DNA of 39,485 nucleotides from Gammaproteobacteria bacterium (GTDB taxonomy: Bacteria > Pseudomonadota > Gammaproteobacteria > Thiohalobacterales > Thiohalobacteraceae), in contig PABG01000075.1 in assembly GCA_002699185.1 (NCBI GenBank), positions 1-39,485 on the forward strand, given 5' to 3'. Both the position numbers and the translations under genes were made by a program. This document shows, piece after piece, positions 21,419 through 30,594 of this stretch. Below the pieces are notes generated by a model that was not told where the DNA came from, did no database searches, and was given only the letters and a program-made list of their open reading frames with translations. Position 1 is the first letter of the stretch. Each line of letters begins with the position of its first letter.

Positions 21419-22707
21419 GCCTGCTCCCGGTAGATGTATTCGCGGGTCCAGGGCAGGTCGTTGCTGCCGTGGCGGTTGAACACGACCTGGAACAGCTGCA
21501 ATGCACCGCTGGTGAAGGCAGCAATGGAACCGGCCAGATACAGTCGCCAGGCACGGTAGAAGGTCTCGTCGAACATGTCACGCACGCGGTCGGCGTTGGC
21601 CTCATAGCGCTCCAACCAGTGTTCCAGGGTGCGGGCGTAGTGCAGACGGATGTTCTCCACATCCAGCACCGACAGCCCCGAGGGCTCAAATATTTCGGTG
21701 ATCTCGCTCAGGCTGGGGGGATAGGCGCCGGGGAAGATGCGCCGTTCGATCCATTCGTTCATGGGGCCGGGAGCATCGCGGCCGATGGTGTGGATCAGGC
21801 CGCGGCCATGGGGCGCCAGCACCCGGTCGATGGTCTCGCCCAGGGCACCGTAGTTGTCCACGCCGACGTGTTCCAGCATGCCCACCGAGACAAAGGCGTC
21901 GAACTCGCCCTGGATGGCACGGTAGTCGTCCTCGATGAATTCGACCCGGTCGTCCAGCCCTTCGGCGCGGGCCCGCTCGCGGGCAAAGGCCAGTTGTTCG
22001 CGGGAGATATTGTAGGCCTTGACGCTGACACCGTAGTGGCGTGCCATGTGCATGGCCAGAGCACCCCAGCCGCAGCCGGCCTCGGCCACCCGCTGTCCCG
22101 GCTGCAGCCGCAGCTTGCGGCAGACATGATCCAGCTTGGCGGTCTGCGCCATCTCCAGGCTGGCCTCGGGATGCGGATAATAGGCACAGGTGTAGACCAT
22201 GTTCTCATCCAGCCAGAGCCGGTAGAAATCGTTGCCGATATCGTAGTGATGGGTGATGTTCTGGCGGGCGCGGTCCTCGGTGTTGCCCTGGCGCCGGGCC
22301 AGCAGGCGCACCAGCCGGCCGCGCAGGCCGTCGCGGCGGACCTTGTGCAGATGGCGATAGACCACATCCAGAAACCCGGCCAGGTCGCCCTCCACCTCGA
22401 TGCGCCCGGCGCTGTAGAGCTCGCCGAACTCGTAATGGGGGTTGCCAAGCAGCTTCTGCAGGGCACGACGGTCATGGATGTGCAGACGGGCGACCGGTTC
22501 GTTCTGGCTGGAGGCATACTCGCAGCCGTCCCACAGCCGGATGGACACGGGCGGGTGCCCGGCCAGATCGAACAGGCGCCGCACCAGCCAGTTGCCGGAC
22601 TGGCGGGCACTCTCGCCGGAGCTTTCCACCTGGGCGATGCGGGGACGTTCAGGGCTCCCGCTGTCGGGTGGGTAAGAATCCTGAGCCTGGTCCCGCTTAT
22701 CCAACAT
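21415..22707 (-). CDS. cfa: Cyclopropane-fatty-acyl-phospholipid synthase family protein
   Basis: The protein has 430 residues, slightly longer than typical Cfa. The SAM-binding motif AEAGCGWGALA is at about 208-218. Compared from memory with E. coli Cfa, the bicarbonate-site residues appear kept: Cys174 (VYTCAYY), Glu279 (GMLEHVG), His306 (LIHTIG) and Tyr357 (LHYARTL). The position equal to E. coli Cys354 reads Ser394 (LAGSIAAF). The enzyme would transfer a methylene from SAM to unsaturated acyl chains in the inner membrane. GAGGAG sits six bases before the ATG at 22707 and three before one at 22710, favouring 22707. It is coupled by an ATGA overlap to the GGR-like reductase and follows the PmtA-like gene. 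Confidence 0.92.
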   Translation of the reverse strand: MLDKRDQAQDSYPPDSGSPERPRIAQVESSGESARQSGNWLVRRLFDLAGHPPVSIRLWDGCEYASSQNEPVARLHIHDRRALQKLLGNPHYEFGELYSAGRIEVEGDLAGFLDVVYRHLHKVRRDGLRGRLVRLLARRQGNTEDRARQNITHHYDIGNDFYRLWLDENMVYTCAYYPHPEASLEMAQTAKLDHVCRKLRLQPGQRVAEAGCGWGALAMHMARHYGVSVKAYNISREQLAFARERARAEGLDDRVEFIEDDYRAIQGEFDAFVSVGMLEHVGVDNYGALGETIDRVLAPHGRGLIHTIGRDAPGPMNEWIERRIFPGAYPPSLSEITEIFEPSGLSVLDVENIRLHYARTLEHWLERYEANADRVRDMFDETFYRAWRLYLAGSIAAFTSGALQLFQVVFNRHGSNDLPWTREYIYREQA

Positions 22708-22799
22708 CATCGACTCCTCGGCATCGTTTGCTTCCGGGTTTACCCAAAATCCGCTGCCGGCGCAAGTCCCTGCTGCTGTCCCGCTCCGCCGCCGGCGGC

Positions 22800-23480
22800 C
22801 TACTCGGCCCGGGCCGCGGTCTGCGACAGGGGCGCGGCCACCGGCATCGGCATTTCCATGCGGTTGCGCGCATGCAGCAGCATCCAGTAGCCGAACAGGT
22901 TCACCGGAATGCGTTCCACCAGATCCAGCCGGGTCTCCCACAGGAACTCCTCCAGCGAGAAATCCGGCCGCCAGCCCAGGCGCCGCGACAGCGGAGCCAG
23001 CAGCCGCTCGATGCCGCCGAGCACGGGATTGGCGCTGGAGAAGTGATTGAGGATGAACAGATCACCCCCGGGCTTGCACACCCGCCCCATCTCCTCGATC
23101 AGGCGCGCCGGCCGGGGCGAGACGGTGGCGACGTACATGGCGGCCACCTTGTCGAAACTGGCGTCCTCGAAGCTCATGTCCTCGGCATCCATCAGTTCCA
23201 GCCGGACCCGGGACTGCATGCCCAGGCGCTGGCAGCGCCGCTCGGCCCGCTCCAGCATCTCGGGTGAGAGATCGATGCCGACGATCTCCACGTCGGCGGG
23301 ATACATCGGCAGGGACAGGCCCGTGCCCACGCCCACTTCCAGCACCCTGTCGCCCGGTTGCAGGTTCATGCGCTGGACCAGGGTGGTGCGTCCGGCGTGA
23401 AACACCCCGCCGAACAGCAGATCGTAGCCGGCGGCGTAACGCTTGTAGCTTTTTCGTATCGCCTCGATATCCAATGTCAT
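22800..23480 (-). CDS. PmtA-like phospholipid N-methyltransferase (class I SAM-dependent)
   Basis: The protein has 226 residues. The N-terminus DIEAIRKSYKRYAAGYDLLF and SAM motif I VLEVGVGTG (about 46-54) match the Rhodobacter-type PmtA group, which methylates phosphatidylethanolamine in up to three steps to phosphatidylcholine. VGIDLSPEML and FDKVAAMYVATV complete the methyltransferase fold. It has no membrane helix, as expected for this soluble, membrane-associated type. It leads a leftward operon with cfa and the GGR-like gene, 92 bases before cfa, and is divergent from ahcY. A GGAAGGGG lies just before the ATG. Ubiquinone/menaquinone methyltransferases are the main alternative. Confidence 0.8.
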   Translation of the reverse strand: MTLDIEAIRKSYKRYAAGYDLLFGGVFHAGRTTLVQRMNLQPGDRVLEVGVGTGLSLPMYPADVEIVGIDLSPEMLERAERRCQRLGMQSRVRLELMDAEDMSFEDASFDKVAAMYVATVSPRPARLIEEMGRVCKPGGDLFILNHFSSANPVLGGIERLLAPLSRRLGWRPDFSLEEFLWETRLDLVERIPVNLFGYWMLLHARNRMEMPMPVAAPLSQTAARAE

Positions 23481-23537
23481 CCCCTTCCGCTAGCTGGCCA
23501 ACCCAGGCGCGTATCGTGCCTCCCGACAGACACCTGA

Positions 23538-24866
<1,329 letters not shown>

Positions 24867-24924
24867 AGCATCCTCCAGTATCGCGGGAGCGGGCGTGTCC
24901 GCCCGGCCACCCGGAACATCCGTG

Positions 24925-24953
24925 CTGACAGAACCGCGGCCCTCAGGTAGGCT
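24925..24953 (+). promoter_or_regulatory. Candidate sigma-70-type promoter before the GNAT gene
   Basis: CTGACA at 24925-24930 (five of six to the -35 consensus) and TAGGCT at 24948-24953 (weak -10) are separated by 17 bases, about 34 bases before the GNAT start. It would make the GNAT-M20 pair independent of ahcY. Confidence 0.3.
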
Positions 24954-24986
24954 GCGACTGTCACTTCGAACCGCAACAAAGGCATC

Positions 24987-25505
24987 ATGACCATGTCCAC
25001 CGATCCCGCCGCCTCCCTCCATATCCGGGAAATGGAACTCGAGGATCTGTCCACCGTCTACGCCCTGGGCGAACGCGTGTTCACCGCCGACAAGTGGCCC
25101 AGCCTGTACCGGACCTGGGACGAGTACGAGGCGGTCGGACTGTTCTCCTCCGATGGCGAGTACTGCCTGGTCGCCGAGCGCGACGACCGGGTGGTCGGCT
25201 TCGCGCTCGGCACTCTGATCAACAAGCGCAAGAGCGCCTGGACCTACGGCTACCTGATGTGGCTGGCGGTGGACCCCGACCTGAAGCGCAGCGGCATCGC
25301 CTCGCAACTGGTCGACGCCCTGACCGAGACCTTCATCCGCACCGGCGCCCGCATGATGATCGTGGACACCGACGCGGCCAACGCGGCCGCCATCGCCTTC
25401 TTCCACCGTCACGGCTTCGGCAACGAGGACAAGCACGTCTACCTGAGCAAGAACCTGACCAGTCATCCCGATTATCAACGCCTGCGCGATGAAGGCCTGG
25501 ACTGA
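24987..25505 (+). CDS. GNAT family N-acetyltransferase
   Basis: The protein has 172 residues and a single GNAT fold. The acetyl-CoA binding motif A region reads LAVDPDLKRSGIASQLV, followed by MIVDTDAANAAAIAFFHRHGF, the typical motif B helix. A second in-frame ATG lies two codons on. AAAGG precedes the start. The acceptor is unknown; the gene ends 30 bases before an M20 deacylase-type gene on the same strand, suggesting an acetylation/deacetylation pair on an amino compound. RimI-like protein acetylation is another possibility. Confidence 0.87.
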   Translation: MTMSTDPAASLHIREMELEDLSTVYALGERVFTADKWPSLYRTWDEYEAVGLFSSDGEYCLVAERDDRVVGFALGTLINKRKSAWTYGYLMWLAVDPDLKRSGIASQLVDALTETFIRTGARMMIVDTDAANAAAIAFFHRHGFGNEDKHVYLSKNLTSHPDYQRLRDEGLD

Positions 25506-25535
25506 AACCGCCACCGGACAGCGAGACCCTGGATC

Positions 25536-26690
25536 ATGACGCAGTCACTGAAAGACATACTGGAACAGATCAACGATGACCGTCTGGTCGAACTGCTGAC
25601 CGAGGCCGTGGCCCAGTACAGTCCCTCCTTCGCCGAGGAGCCGGCCATGGAGGTATTCGCCTCGCAGCTGGCGCAGGCCGGCATCAGCTACCTGCGTCAG
25701 CCGGTGGAGACCCCGGGCGGCACCATGGGCGATGCCCGCGCCAACCTGATCGTCCAGCTCGGCCCGACACCCCCGGCCTTCATGTGGGTCGGGCACGTCG
25801 ACACCGTGCCCATGATCGACGAGGAGGAACAGGCTCTGCGCCGCGAGGATGACGTGCTGCACGGCCTGGGCACGGCCGACATGAAGTCCGGCTGCGCCGC
25901 CATCGTCGAGGCGGTGACCGCGCTGCACGAGGCCGGCGCGGAATTCAGGCGCGGGCTGTGCATCGCCCTGGTGGTGGGCGAGGAGGAATACGGCGACGGC
26001 GCCGAGGCCCTGCTGCAGGCCCATACCGCGCCGCTGGTGGTCATCGGCGAGCCTACCGGACTCACCCCCTGCATCAATCACTACAGCTACTACGAGTGCC
26101 GGCTGAGTGCGCGCGGCACCCGCGCGCATGCCGCCCTGCCCGAGGTCGGCGCCAGCGCCATCCACGCCATGCTGGAATGGATGCAGCAGCTGCTCCAGGT
26201 CGGCAGCGAGGCCGAGTTCGCGCGCCAGCTCACCATCAATCCGCGCGAGATCCGCGGCGGCGCCGACCAGTTCGTGGTGGCCGAGGACTGCGAGGCCGCC
26301 ATCGACATCCATGCCCCGCCCGGGGTGGACCGGACCGAGGTCGACGGCCTGATCGAGACCGCCATGCTGCATGCCCGCGAGACGCACCCGACCTGCCGGC
26401 TGGAGTACGAGAACATCTTCTGGGGCCCCGGCTACGCCAATCCTGCCGACCATCCCCTGCTGACGCCGTTGAGCGCGGCCTATGACGCCTGCGGACTGGC
26501 CTGGGAACCGGTGGCCTTCCGCTCGCATTCCGACGGCAGCCTGTTCCACCAGAGCGGATCGGTGCCGGTCATCTGCGGCCCGGGCCGGCTGGAGGTCGCC
26601 CACACCCGCGGCGAGCATGTGGCGCTGGAGGAAGTACGCCAGGCCGCACGCCTGTATGCCGCGATGATCTACGAGGCCTGTGTGAAGTAG
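25536..26690 (+). CDS. M20 family metallohydrolase (ArgE/DapE/carboxypeptidase type)
   Basis: The protein has 384 residues. The di-zinc site of the M20 clan is clear: HVDTVP (H88, with catalytic D90), GTADMKSG (D115) and VGEEEYGDG (catalytic Glu at about 149-150). IGEPTG and FRSHSDGSLFHQSG lie further on. The lid/dimerisation domain covers about 180-290. Such enzymes remove acyl groups from amino acids or cleave dipeptides. It probably forms an operon with the preceding GNAT gene. Its TAG stop codon is part of the palindromic repeat that separates it from the convergent glycosyltransferase gene. Confidence 0.88.
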   Translation: MTQSLKDILEQINDDRLVELLTEAVAQYSPSFAEEPAMEVFASQLAQAGISYLRQPVETPGGTMGDARANLIVQLGPTPPAFMWVGHVDTVPMIDEEEQALRREDDVLHGLGTADMKSGCAAIVEAVTALHEAGAEFRRGLCIALVVGEEEYGDGAEALLQAHTAPLVVIGEPTGLTPCINHYSYYECRLSARGTRAHAALPEVGASAIHAMLEWMQQLLQVGSEAEFARQLTINPREIRGGADQFVVAEDCEAAIDIHAPPGVDRTEVDGLIETAMLHARETHPTCRLEYENIFWGPGYANPADHPLLTPLSAAYDACGLAWEPVAFRSHSDGSLFHQSGSVPVICGPGRLEVAHTRGEHVALEEVRQAARLYAAMIYEACVK

Positions 26691-26759
26691 GATGGGTGGA
26701 GCGCAGCGTAACCCATCATGCCGGTTGCGATGGGTTGCGCTTCGCTTCACCCATCCTAC
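26687..26759. repeat. Palindromic repeat supplying the stop codons of two convergent genes
   Basis: Arms 26687-26717 and 26729-26759 match at 28 of 31 positions after reverse complementing, around an 11-base loop. Both arms begin GTAGGATGGGT on their own strand. The TAG in that motif is the stop of the M20 gene (26688-26690) and, on the other strand, of the glycosyltransferase gene (26756-26758). The hairpin may also act as a bidirectional transcript end. Confidence 0.85.
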
Positions 26760-27712
26760 GCCCGGCCTCTCACCCCGCGCAGCACGGACAGCAGGTCACG
26801 CAGCGCACTCGGACCGGGGGCTTCGATCAACTCCGGCAGGATCGCCCTGAGCGCCTCACCGCGCCGCCCCTGGCGCAGCAGTGCCGTGGCCCAATCGCGC
26901 CGTCCCCGCCGCACCAGCCCCCTGAGTGCCCGGCGCACGCCGGGATTGGCATCCCGCAACGCCTCCTGCAGCCGTTTGAAGGTGGCAACGGATTCGGCCT
27001 GCGCCCGCAGGGAATCGGAGCGGATCGCCCCGGCGTCATGTACGGTGTAGACCGCCATCGGCGCGGTGATCACGCCAATGGCCCGGGCGCGGGCGCACAG
27101 CTGCACGATGCAGTAGACATCCTCGCCCACCGCAATGCCCTCGGGGAAACCGCCGACCGCCTCCATGAGCGGCTTGGGCACGCTCAGGCAGCGGACGTCG
27201 GAGAACTGGTGCTCGATGAACTGCAGTATCGCGTCGCCTTCCATGACGACTTCATGCCCGCCGCCCGCCTGCGCCAGCAGCCGCTGACCGACCGCGGTCC
27301 CCTGCATGCCGGTGCCGAGCGGCCTGCCGGTCTCATCGCGATGCTCGAAGTTGCCGACGTGGAAATCCAGCCCCGGTTCGCGTTGTATCCATTCGGCATG
27401 CCACCTCAGGCGATCGGGCAGGTACAGATCATCGGCGTCGAGAAAGGCGAGCCAGTCGCCGTTCGCGGCACGGATGCCATGATTGCGGGCGGCGGATACG
27501 CCGGCGTTGGGCTGATGGATGTAGCGAACCCGGTCACCATAGGCCCGGACGCGGTCGGCGGTCGCGTCGCTGGAGCCGTCGTCGACGACAATGAGTTCAT
27601 GTGCCGGCCAGCTCTGTGCCAGCACGGAATCGATGGCGTCGGCAATGGTCCCCTCGCTGTTGTAGGCGGGGATGATGACCGAGAACCGGGGGGAATGATC
27701 GGGCATGGGCAT
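26756..27712 (-). CDS. Family 2 glycosyltransferase
   Basis: The protein has 318 residues. The GT-A domain begins FSVIIPAYNSEGTIADAI, then VVDDGSSDAT, NAGVSAARNHGI and the DxD-type FLDADDLYLPDR. The C-terminal about 110 residues are helical and Arg-rich, without membrane helices. It likely transfers a sugar to a surface glycan or lipid at the inner face of the membrane. ATG codons at 27712 and 27706 are both possible, with weak ribosome sites. It begins nine bases after the sulfotransferase stop, so the two form an operon. Its stop codon comes from the palindromic repeat. Confidence 0.87.
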   Translation of the reverse strand: MPMPDHSPRFSVIIPAYNSEGTIADAIDSVLAQSWPAHELIVVDDGSSDATADRVRAYGDRVRYIHQPNAGVSAARNHGIRAANGDWLAFLDADDLYLPDRLRWHAEWIQREPGLDFHVGNFEHRDETGRPLGTGMQGTAVGQRLLAQAGGGHEVVMEGDAILQFIEHQFSDVRCLSVPKPLMEAVGGFPEGIAVGEDVYCIVQLCARARAIGVITAPMAVYTVHDAGAIRSDSLRAQAESVATFKRLQEALRDANPGVRRALRGLVRRGRRDWATALLRQGRRGEALRAILPELIEAPGPSALRDLLSVLRGVRGRA

Positions 27713-27721
27713 GCGTTCGGC

Positions 27722-28666
27722 TCAGCCGTAAAGGGTCTTCCACTCGGGGAAGTCGCAGCCGAGCAGTCGGCCGAGTTCCTCGGTCTGTTCACGCTGGATC
27801 GGACGCAGGTAATCGATGGCCGCCTGGCGGTCGACCCCGGTACGATCGACCTCCCTCACGGACAACCTGACACCGAGCCTGCGCACACCCGCCGGCACCC
27901 AGGGACCGACCTGATCCCACAACCGGGAGTGCCGCAGCCGGTGCAGCAGTCCCCTGCCGCTGACCTGCTGGATGCGCTCGGCGGTGGCGTTTTCGCGCTT
28001 ATCCGGATCCGGCGGCACGAAATCGGGATCCACACCCAGCCAGGCGAACACCTGCTGCAGCGTGGTGAGCGGGTCCGACTGCAGCGCCTCGAAGGTCAGG
28101 GTGAGAATGCGCTCTCCACTGAAGGCGTCGAGATAGGGCCGCAGCTGGCGTGCGTAATGGCTGACCTCGAGGTAATGCGGCTCCTCGCGCAGCGCCGTGA
28201 GCATGTCCCGACGCTCGGCCCGGTGAGTGACCATGTGCCAGTAATGGCTCAGGGTGCGCTCGACCGGATCGCGCATGATGTAAATGAAGCGCGCCTGCGG
28301 ATTGAAGGCCCGGAGCCTGTCCACCACGCCGGCAAACCGCGGCAGCTTGCTGTAGTCGGTGCTGGACTCGCCGATGACGGGGACATCGCCGGCCGTCGCG
28401 AACAGCTCCAGATAGGCCGCCTCGCTCTGCCAGTAGCGGCGCTCCCACATCTCCGGCCAGTAGCGCCTGAGCTGGTCCGGGTCCAGGAAATAGCACGGCT
28501 CCTTGGGCTCACACATGAACACCTGGGGATGCATGGCGAGCAGCGCATGCAGGCTGGTGGTGCCGGATTTCATCGCCCCGATCAGAAACAGATTGGGCCG
28601 GGGCGGGCTGGCGGACAGGGGCGAAGTCACGGTCGGAATCGGTCCGGGCTGCACAACGAAGGGCAC
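27722..28666 (-). CDS. Sulfotransferase family protein
   Basis: The protein has about 314 residues. The PAPS-binding loop LFLIGAMKSGTTSLHALL (5'-phosphosulfate loop) is near residue 27-44, and RFIYIMRDPVERTLSHYWH supplies the 3'-phosphate-binding RDP...S motif. The family transfers sulfate from PAPS to hydroxyls or amines of carbohydrates or lipids. The start is uncertain: GTG at 28666 has GGGG nine bases upstream, GTG at 28630 is closer to the fold, and ATG at 28810 would overlap the divergent DUF2970 gene. The paired glycosyltransferase suggests a sulfated surface glycan. Confidence 0.86.
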   Translation of the reverse strand: MPFVVQPGPIPTVTSPLSASPPRPNLFLIGAMKSGTTSLHALLAMHPQVFMCEPKEPCYFLDPDQLRRYWPEMWERRYWQSEAAYLELFATAGDVPVIGESSTDYSKLPRFAGVVDRLRAFNPQARFIYIMRDPVERTLSHYWHMVTHRAERRDMLTALREEPHYLEVSHYARQLRPYLDAFSGERILTLTFEALQSDPLTTLQQVFAWLGVDPDFVPPDPDKRENATAERIQQVSGRGLLHRLRHSRLWDQVGPWVPAGVRRLGVRLSVREVDRTGVDRQAAIDYLRPIQREQTEELGRLLGCDFPEWKTLYG

Positions 28667-28776
28667 AGTATACAGCCCCGCCCCGGCTGCGGGCAGGCCG
28701 GGGGGCCGATCGGCCTTACATGCACCGGTCAAAGTCGATAGACTGGAGCGCAGACATCGACCCGAGGGGGAGCTCC

Positions 28777-29001
28777 ATGCCGGATTCATCCGATCACACA
28801 CCGTCATCACCGCCCCTGCGCCGCGTGGTATTCAGCGTACTGGCGAGCTTCTTCGGCGTGCAGGGCAGCCGCCGGCACGAGGAGGACTTCAACCGCGGCC
28901 GACCGCTGGTCTACATCGCAGTGGGACTGGTGGCCACCCTGGTGTTCATCCTCACGATCTGGTTCGTCGTGCAGGGGGTGCTCAGCGCGGCGGGGGCATA
29001 A
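28777..29001 (+). CDS. DUF2970 domain-containing small membrane protein
   Basis: The protein has 74 residues. A proline-rich tail is followed by RRVVFSVLASFFGVQGSRR, then FNRGRPLVYIAVG and one long membrane helix at about 46-70. This is the DUF2970 layout seen widely in Gamma- and Betaproteobacteria; its role is unknown. The ATG at 28777 is chosen for its GAGGGGGAG. It is divergent from the sulfotransferase gene and 200 bases before the cytochrome pair. Confidence 0.85.
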   Translation: MPDSSDHTPSSPPLRRVVFSVLASFFGVQGSRRHEEDFNRGRPLVYIAVGLVATLVFILTIWFVVQGVLSAAGA

Positions 29002-29078
29002 CGCGAGCCAAAACCTGAATTATGGGGTTACAAGCACCTGTTATCGTCGCCGTGCAAAAGCGTGATATTGAGACGATT

Positions 29079-29092
29079 TTGATTATAATCGG
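29079..29092 (+). promoter_or_regulatory. Candidate Fnr/Anr-like site overlapping a perfect -10 box
   Basis: TTGATTATAATCGG at 29079-29092 matches the Fnr consensus TTGAT-N4-ATCAA at eight of ten defined positions. It contains TATAAT at 29084-29089 inside the palindrome GATTATAATC. No matching -35 lies at normal spacing. The cytochrome c genes start 112 bases downstream. Binding over the -10 would predict repression by Fnr rather than activation. Confidence 0.35.
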
Positions 29093-29203
29093 GCAAAAAC
29101 CGGCCGGAACCGAAACCAGAACAAGACGCCACCCCGGCGCACCCGGTCCGAGCCTCACACAAATAAACACAAACCACCAACCGTAACCACGAGAGCGAGG
29201 ACT

Positions 29204-29530
29204 ATGAAGACAAAGCATCTATCAGGGCTGCTGATGCTGGCTGCCGCCGGCTGCCTGCCGCTGGGTGCGGCCGCCGCGGGCGACCCGGTCGCCGGCAAGG
29301 ACAAGGCCTTCACCTGCATGGGCTGCCACGGCGTTCCCAGCTACAACAACGCCTATCCCACCTTCCACGTGCCGAAACTCGGTGGCCAGCACGCGCAGTA
29401 CATCGTCGACGCGCTGAAGGCCTATCAGGACGGCCAGCGCCCGCATGGCACCATGCACGCCCAGGCCGCGTCGCTGAGCGAGCAGGACATGCAGGACATC
29501 GCCGCCTATTTCTCCCAGCTTGGGAACTGA
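29204..29530 (+). CDS. Periplasmic monohaem cytochrome c (c4-like N-half)
   Basis: The precursor has 108 residues with a signal peptide cleaved near residue 25. The haem-attachment motif is CMGCH (38-42). The likely axial Met lies in HGTMHAQAASLSEQDMQDI, the arrangement seen in each half of dihaem cytochrome c4. It would shuttle electrons to a terminal oxidase or other periplasmic partner. A GAGCGAGGA precedes the ATG. A second cytochrome gene begins 26 bases later, so the two are co-transcribed and probably expressed together. Confidence 0.9.
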   Translation: MKTKHLSGLLMLAAAGCLPLGAAAAGDPVAGKDKAFTCMGCHGVPSYNNAYPTFHVPKLGGQHAQYIVDALKAYQDGQRPHGTMHAQAASLSEQDMQDIAAYFSQLGN

Positions 29531-29556
29531 TACCGATTGCACCGAGGAGTGAACCG

Positions 29557-29904
29557 ATGAAAGCCCTGTCTTATATTGCATCCGCCTGTCTGCTGATTGC
29601 GGCGGGCGCCGCGCAGGCCGGCGGCGATCTGGAGCGCGGCCGGGAGATCGCGGAAAAGACCTGCCAGGCCTGCCACGGCGTGGACGGCAACAGCGACAAT
29701 CCCATGTATCCGCGCCTGGCCGGTCAGCACGCCGACTACCTGGCCTATTCCCTGGCCCAGTACCAGAGCGGCGAGCGGAAAAACGCCATCATGGCCCCCA
29801 TGGCCGCCGGGTTGTCCGAGGCCGACATCGAGGCCGTCGCGGCCTGGTATGCCTCCCGCAGTGGACTGGTGGCACCGAAGGATCCGCGCACCCTGGAACG
29901 CTGA
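29557..29904 (+). CDS. Periplasmic monohaem cytochrome c (c4-like C-half)
   Basis: The precursor has 115 residues with a signal peptide ending AAQAG near residue 22. The haem motif is CQACH (36-40), followed by GVDGNSDNPMYPRLAGQHADYL, shown here in two parts as GVDGNSDNPMYP and RLAGQHADYL. The axial Met is in NAIMAPMAAGLSEADIE. It resembles one half of cytochrome c4. A strong rho-independent terminator follows 22 bases after the stop, closing the two-gene operon. A dimer with the upstream cytochrome would rebuild a c4-like dihaem protein; this is inferred. Confidence 0.9.
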   Translation: MKALSYIASACLLIAAGAAQAGGDLERGREIAEKTCQACHGVDGNSDNPMYPRLAGQHADYLAYSLAQYQSGERKNAIMAPMAAGLSEADIEAVAAWYASRSGLVAPKDPRTLER

Positions 29905-29926
29905 TCCGCCGGCCGTACCCCGACCG

Positions 29927-29951
29927 GGCCCCGCCTTGGCGGGGCCTTTTT
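29927..29951 (+). terminator. Rho-independent terminator of the cytochrome operon
   Basis: GGCCCCGCC (29927-29935) pairs with GGCGGGGCC (29938-29946), followed directly by five T residues. It lies 22 bases past the second cytochrome stop and before the convergent DUF1269 gene. Confidence 0.9.
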
Positions 29952-29970
29952 CGTGACGGCATCGGTGAAG

Positions 29971-30474
29971 TCAGGGGAAGGCGGGAATGGTGGGCTCGGT
30001 TCCGCCGTAGCCGGCCTCGGGATGGTGCTTGCGCACCGAGGCCTCGATCTCGTGCACCCGGCCCTTGGGCACATCCACCATCAGCAGGATCTGCCCCTGC
30101 GCCAGCGGCTGCTCGAAGCGCCGCATCTGGCTGTTGGGCACATCCAGGCCGATCATGCCGCCCGCCCAGGCGCCCATGCCGGCGCCGACCAGGCCCATGG
30201 CGAGGATCGCCCCGCCGGTGATCACCACCTCCGGCATCAGCAGGGCCACCAGGCCGGCGACGATGCCGGTCGCCCCGCCGAAGGCGATACCGCGTTCAAT
30301 GCCGGGAACGAAGTCGCTGCGCTGGGCCAGCGAGGCGCGGGGCAGGTCGCCCAGTTCGATGTCGTCCCGGGCCATGACATGAATGTGACGATCGTCGATG
30401 CGCTGCAGCAGCAACTCCTCGACCGCCTTGTGCGTCACTTCCAGGTCAGGCAGGAGAAAATAGAGTCGTCTCAT
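29971..30474 (-). CDS. DUF1269 family membrane-associated protein
   Basis: The protein has 167 residues. The N-terminus MRRLYFLLPDLEVTHKAVEE is a ferredoxin-like half. A Gly-rich hydrophobic centre (about 60-110, GIVAGLVALLMPEVVITGG) follows, then ILLMVDVPKGRVHEIEASV. This layout matches DUF1269, stress-associated proteins of unknown function. CTGGAGGTGG precedes the ATG. It is convergent with the cytochrome operon and lies 120 bases downstream of recQ on the same strand. Confidence 0.83.
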   Translation of the reverse strand: MRRLYFLLPDLEVTHKAVEELLLQRIDDRHIHVMARDDIELGDLPRASLAQRSDFVPGIERGIAFGGATGIVAGLVALLMPEVVITGGAILAMGLVGAGMGAWAGGMIGLDVPNSQMRRFEQPLAQGQILLMVDVPKGRVHEIEASVRKHHPEAGYGGTEPTIPAFP

Positions 30475-30594
30475 CGTCCACCTCCAGTCAGTGTGCGGAC
30501 AGACAGATACGCCCGTTACCCCAAGCCTAGTTCAGAACAGCCGGCTGACAATGCCCGGCGAATGATTGATTGAATGACAGCTGATCATATTTTC

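Noticed and set aside
26696-28741. A 681-codon open frame on the plus strand
   Set aside because: It is antisense to the glycosyltransferase and sulfotransferase genes, with low-complexity His/Gly/Gln composition and no domain.
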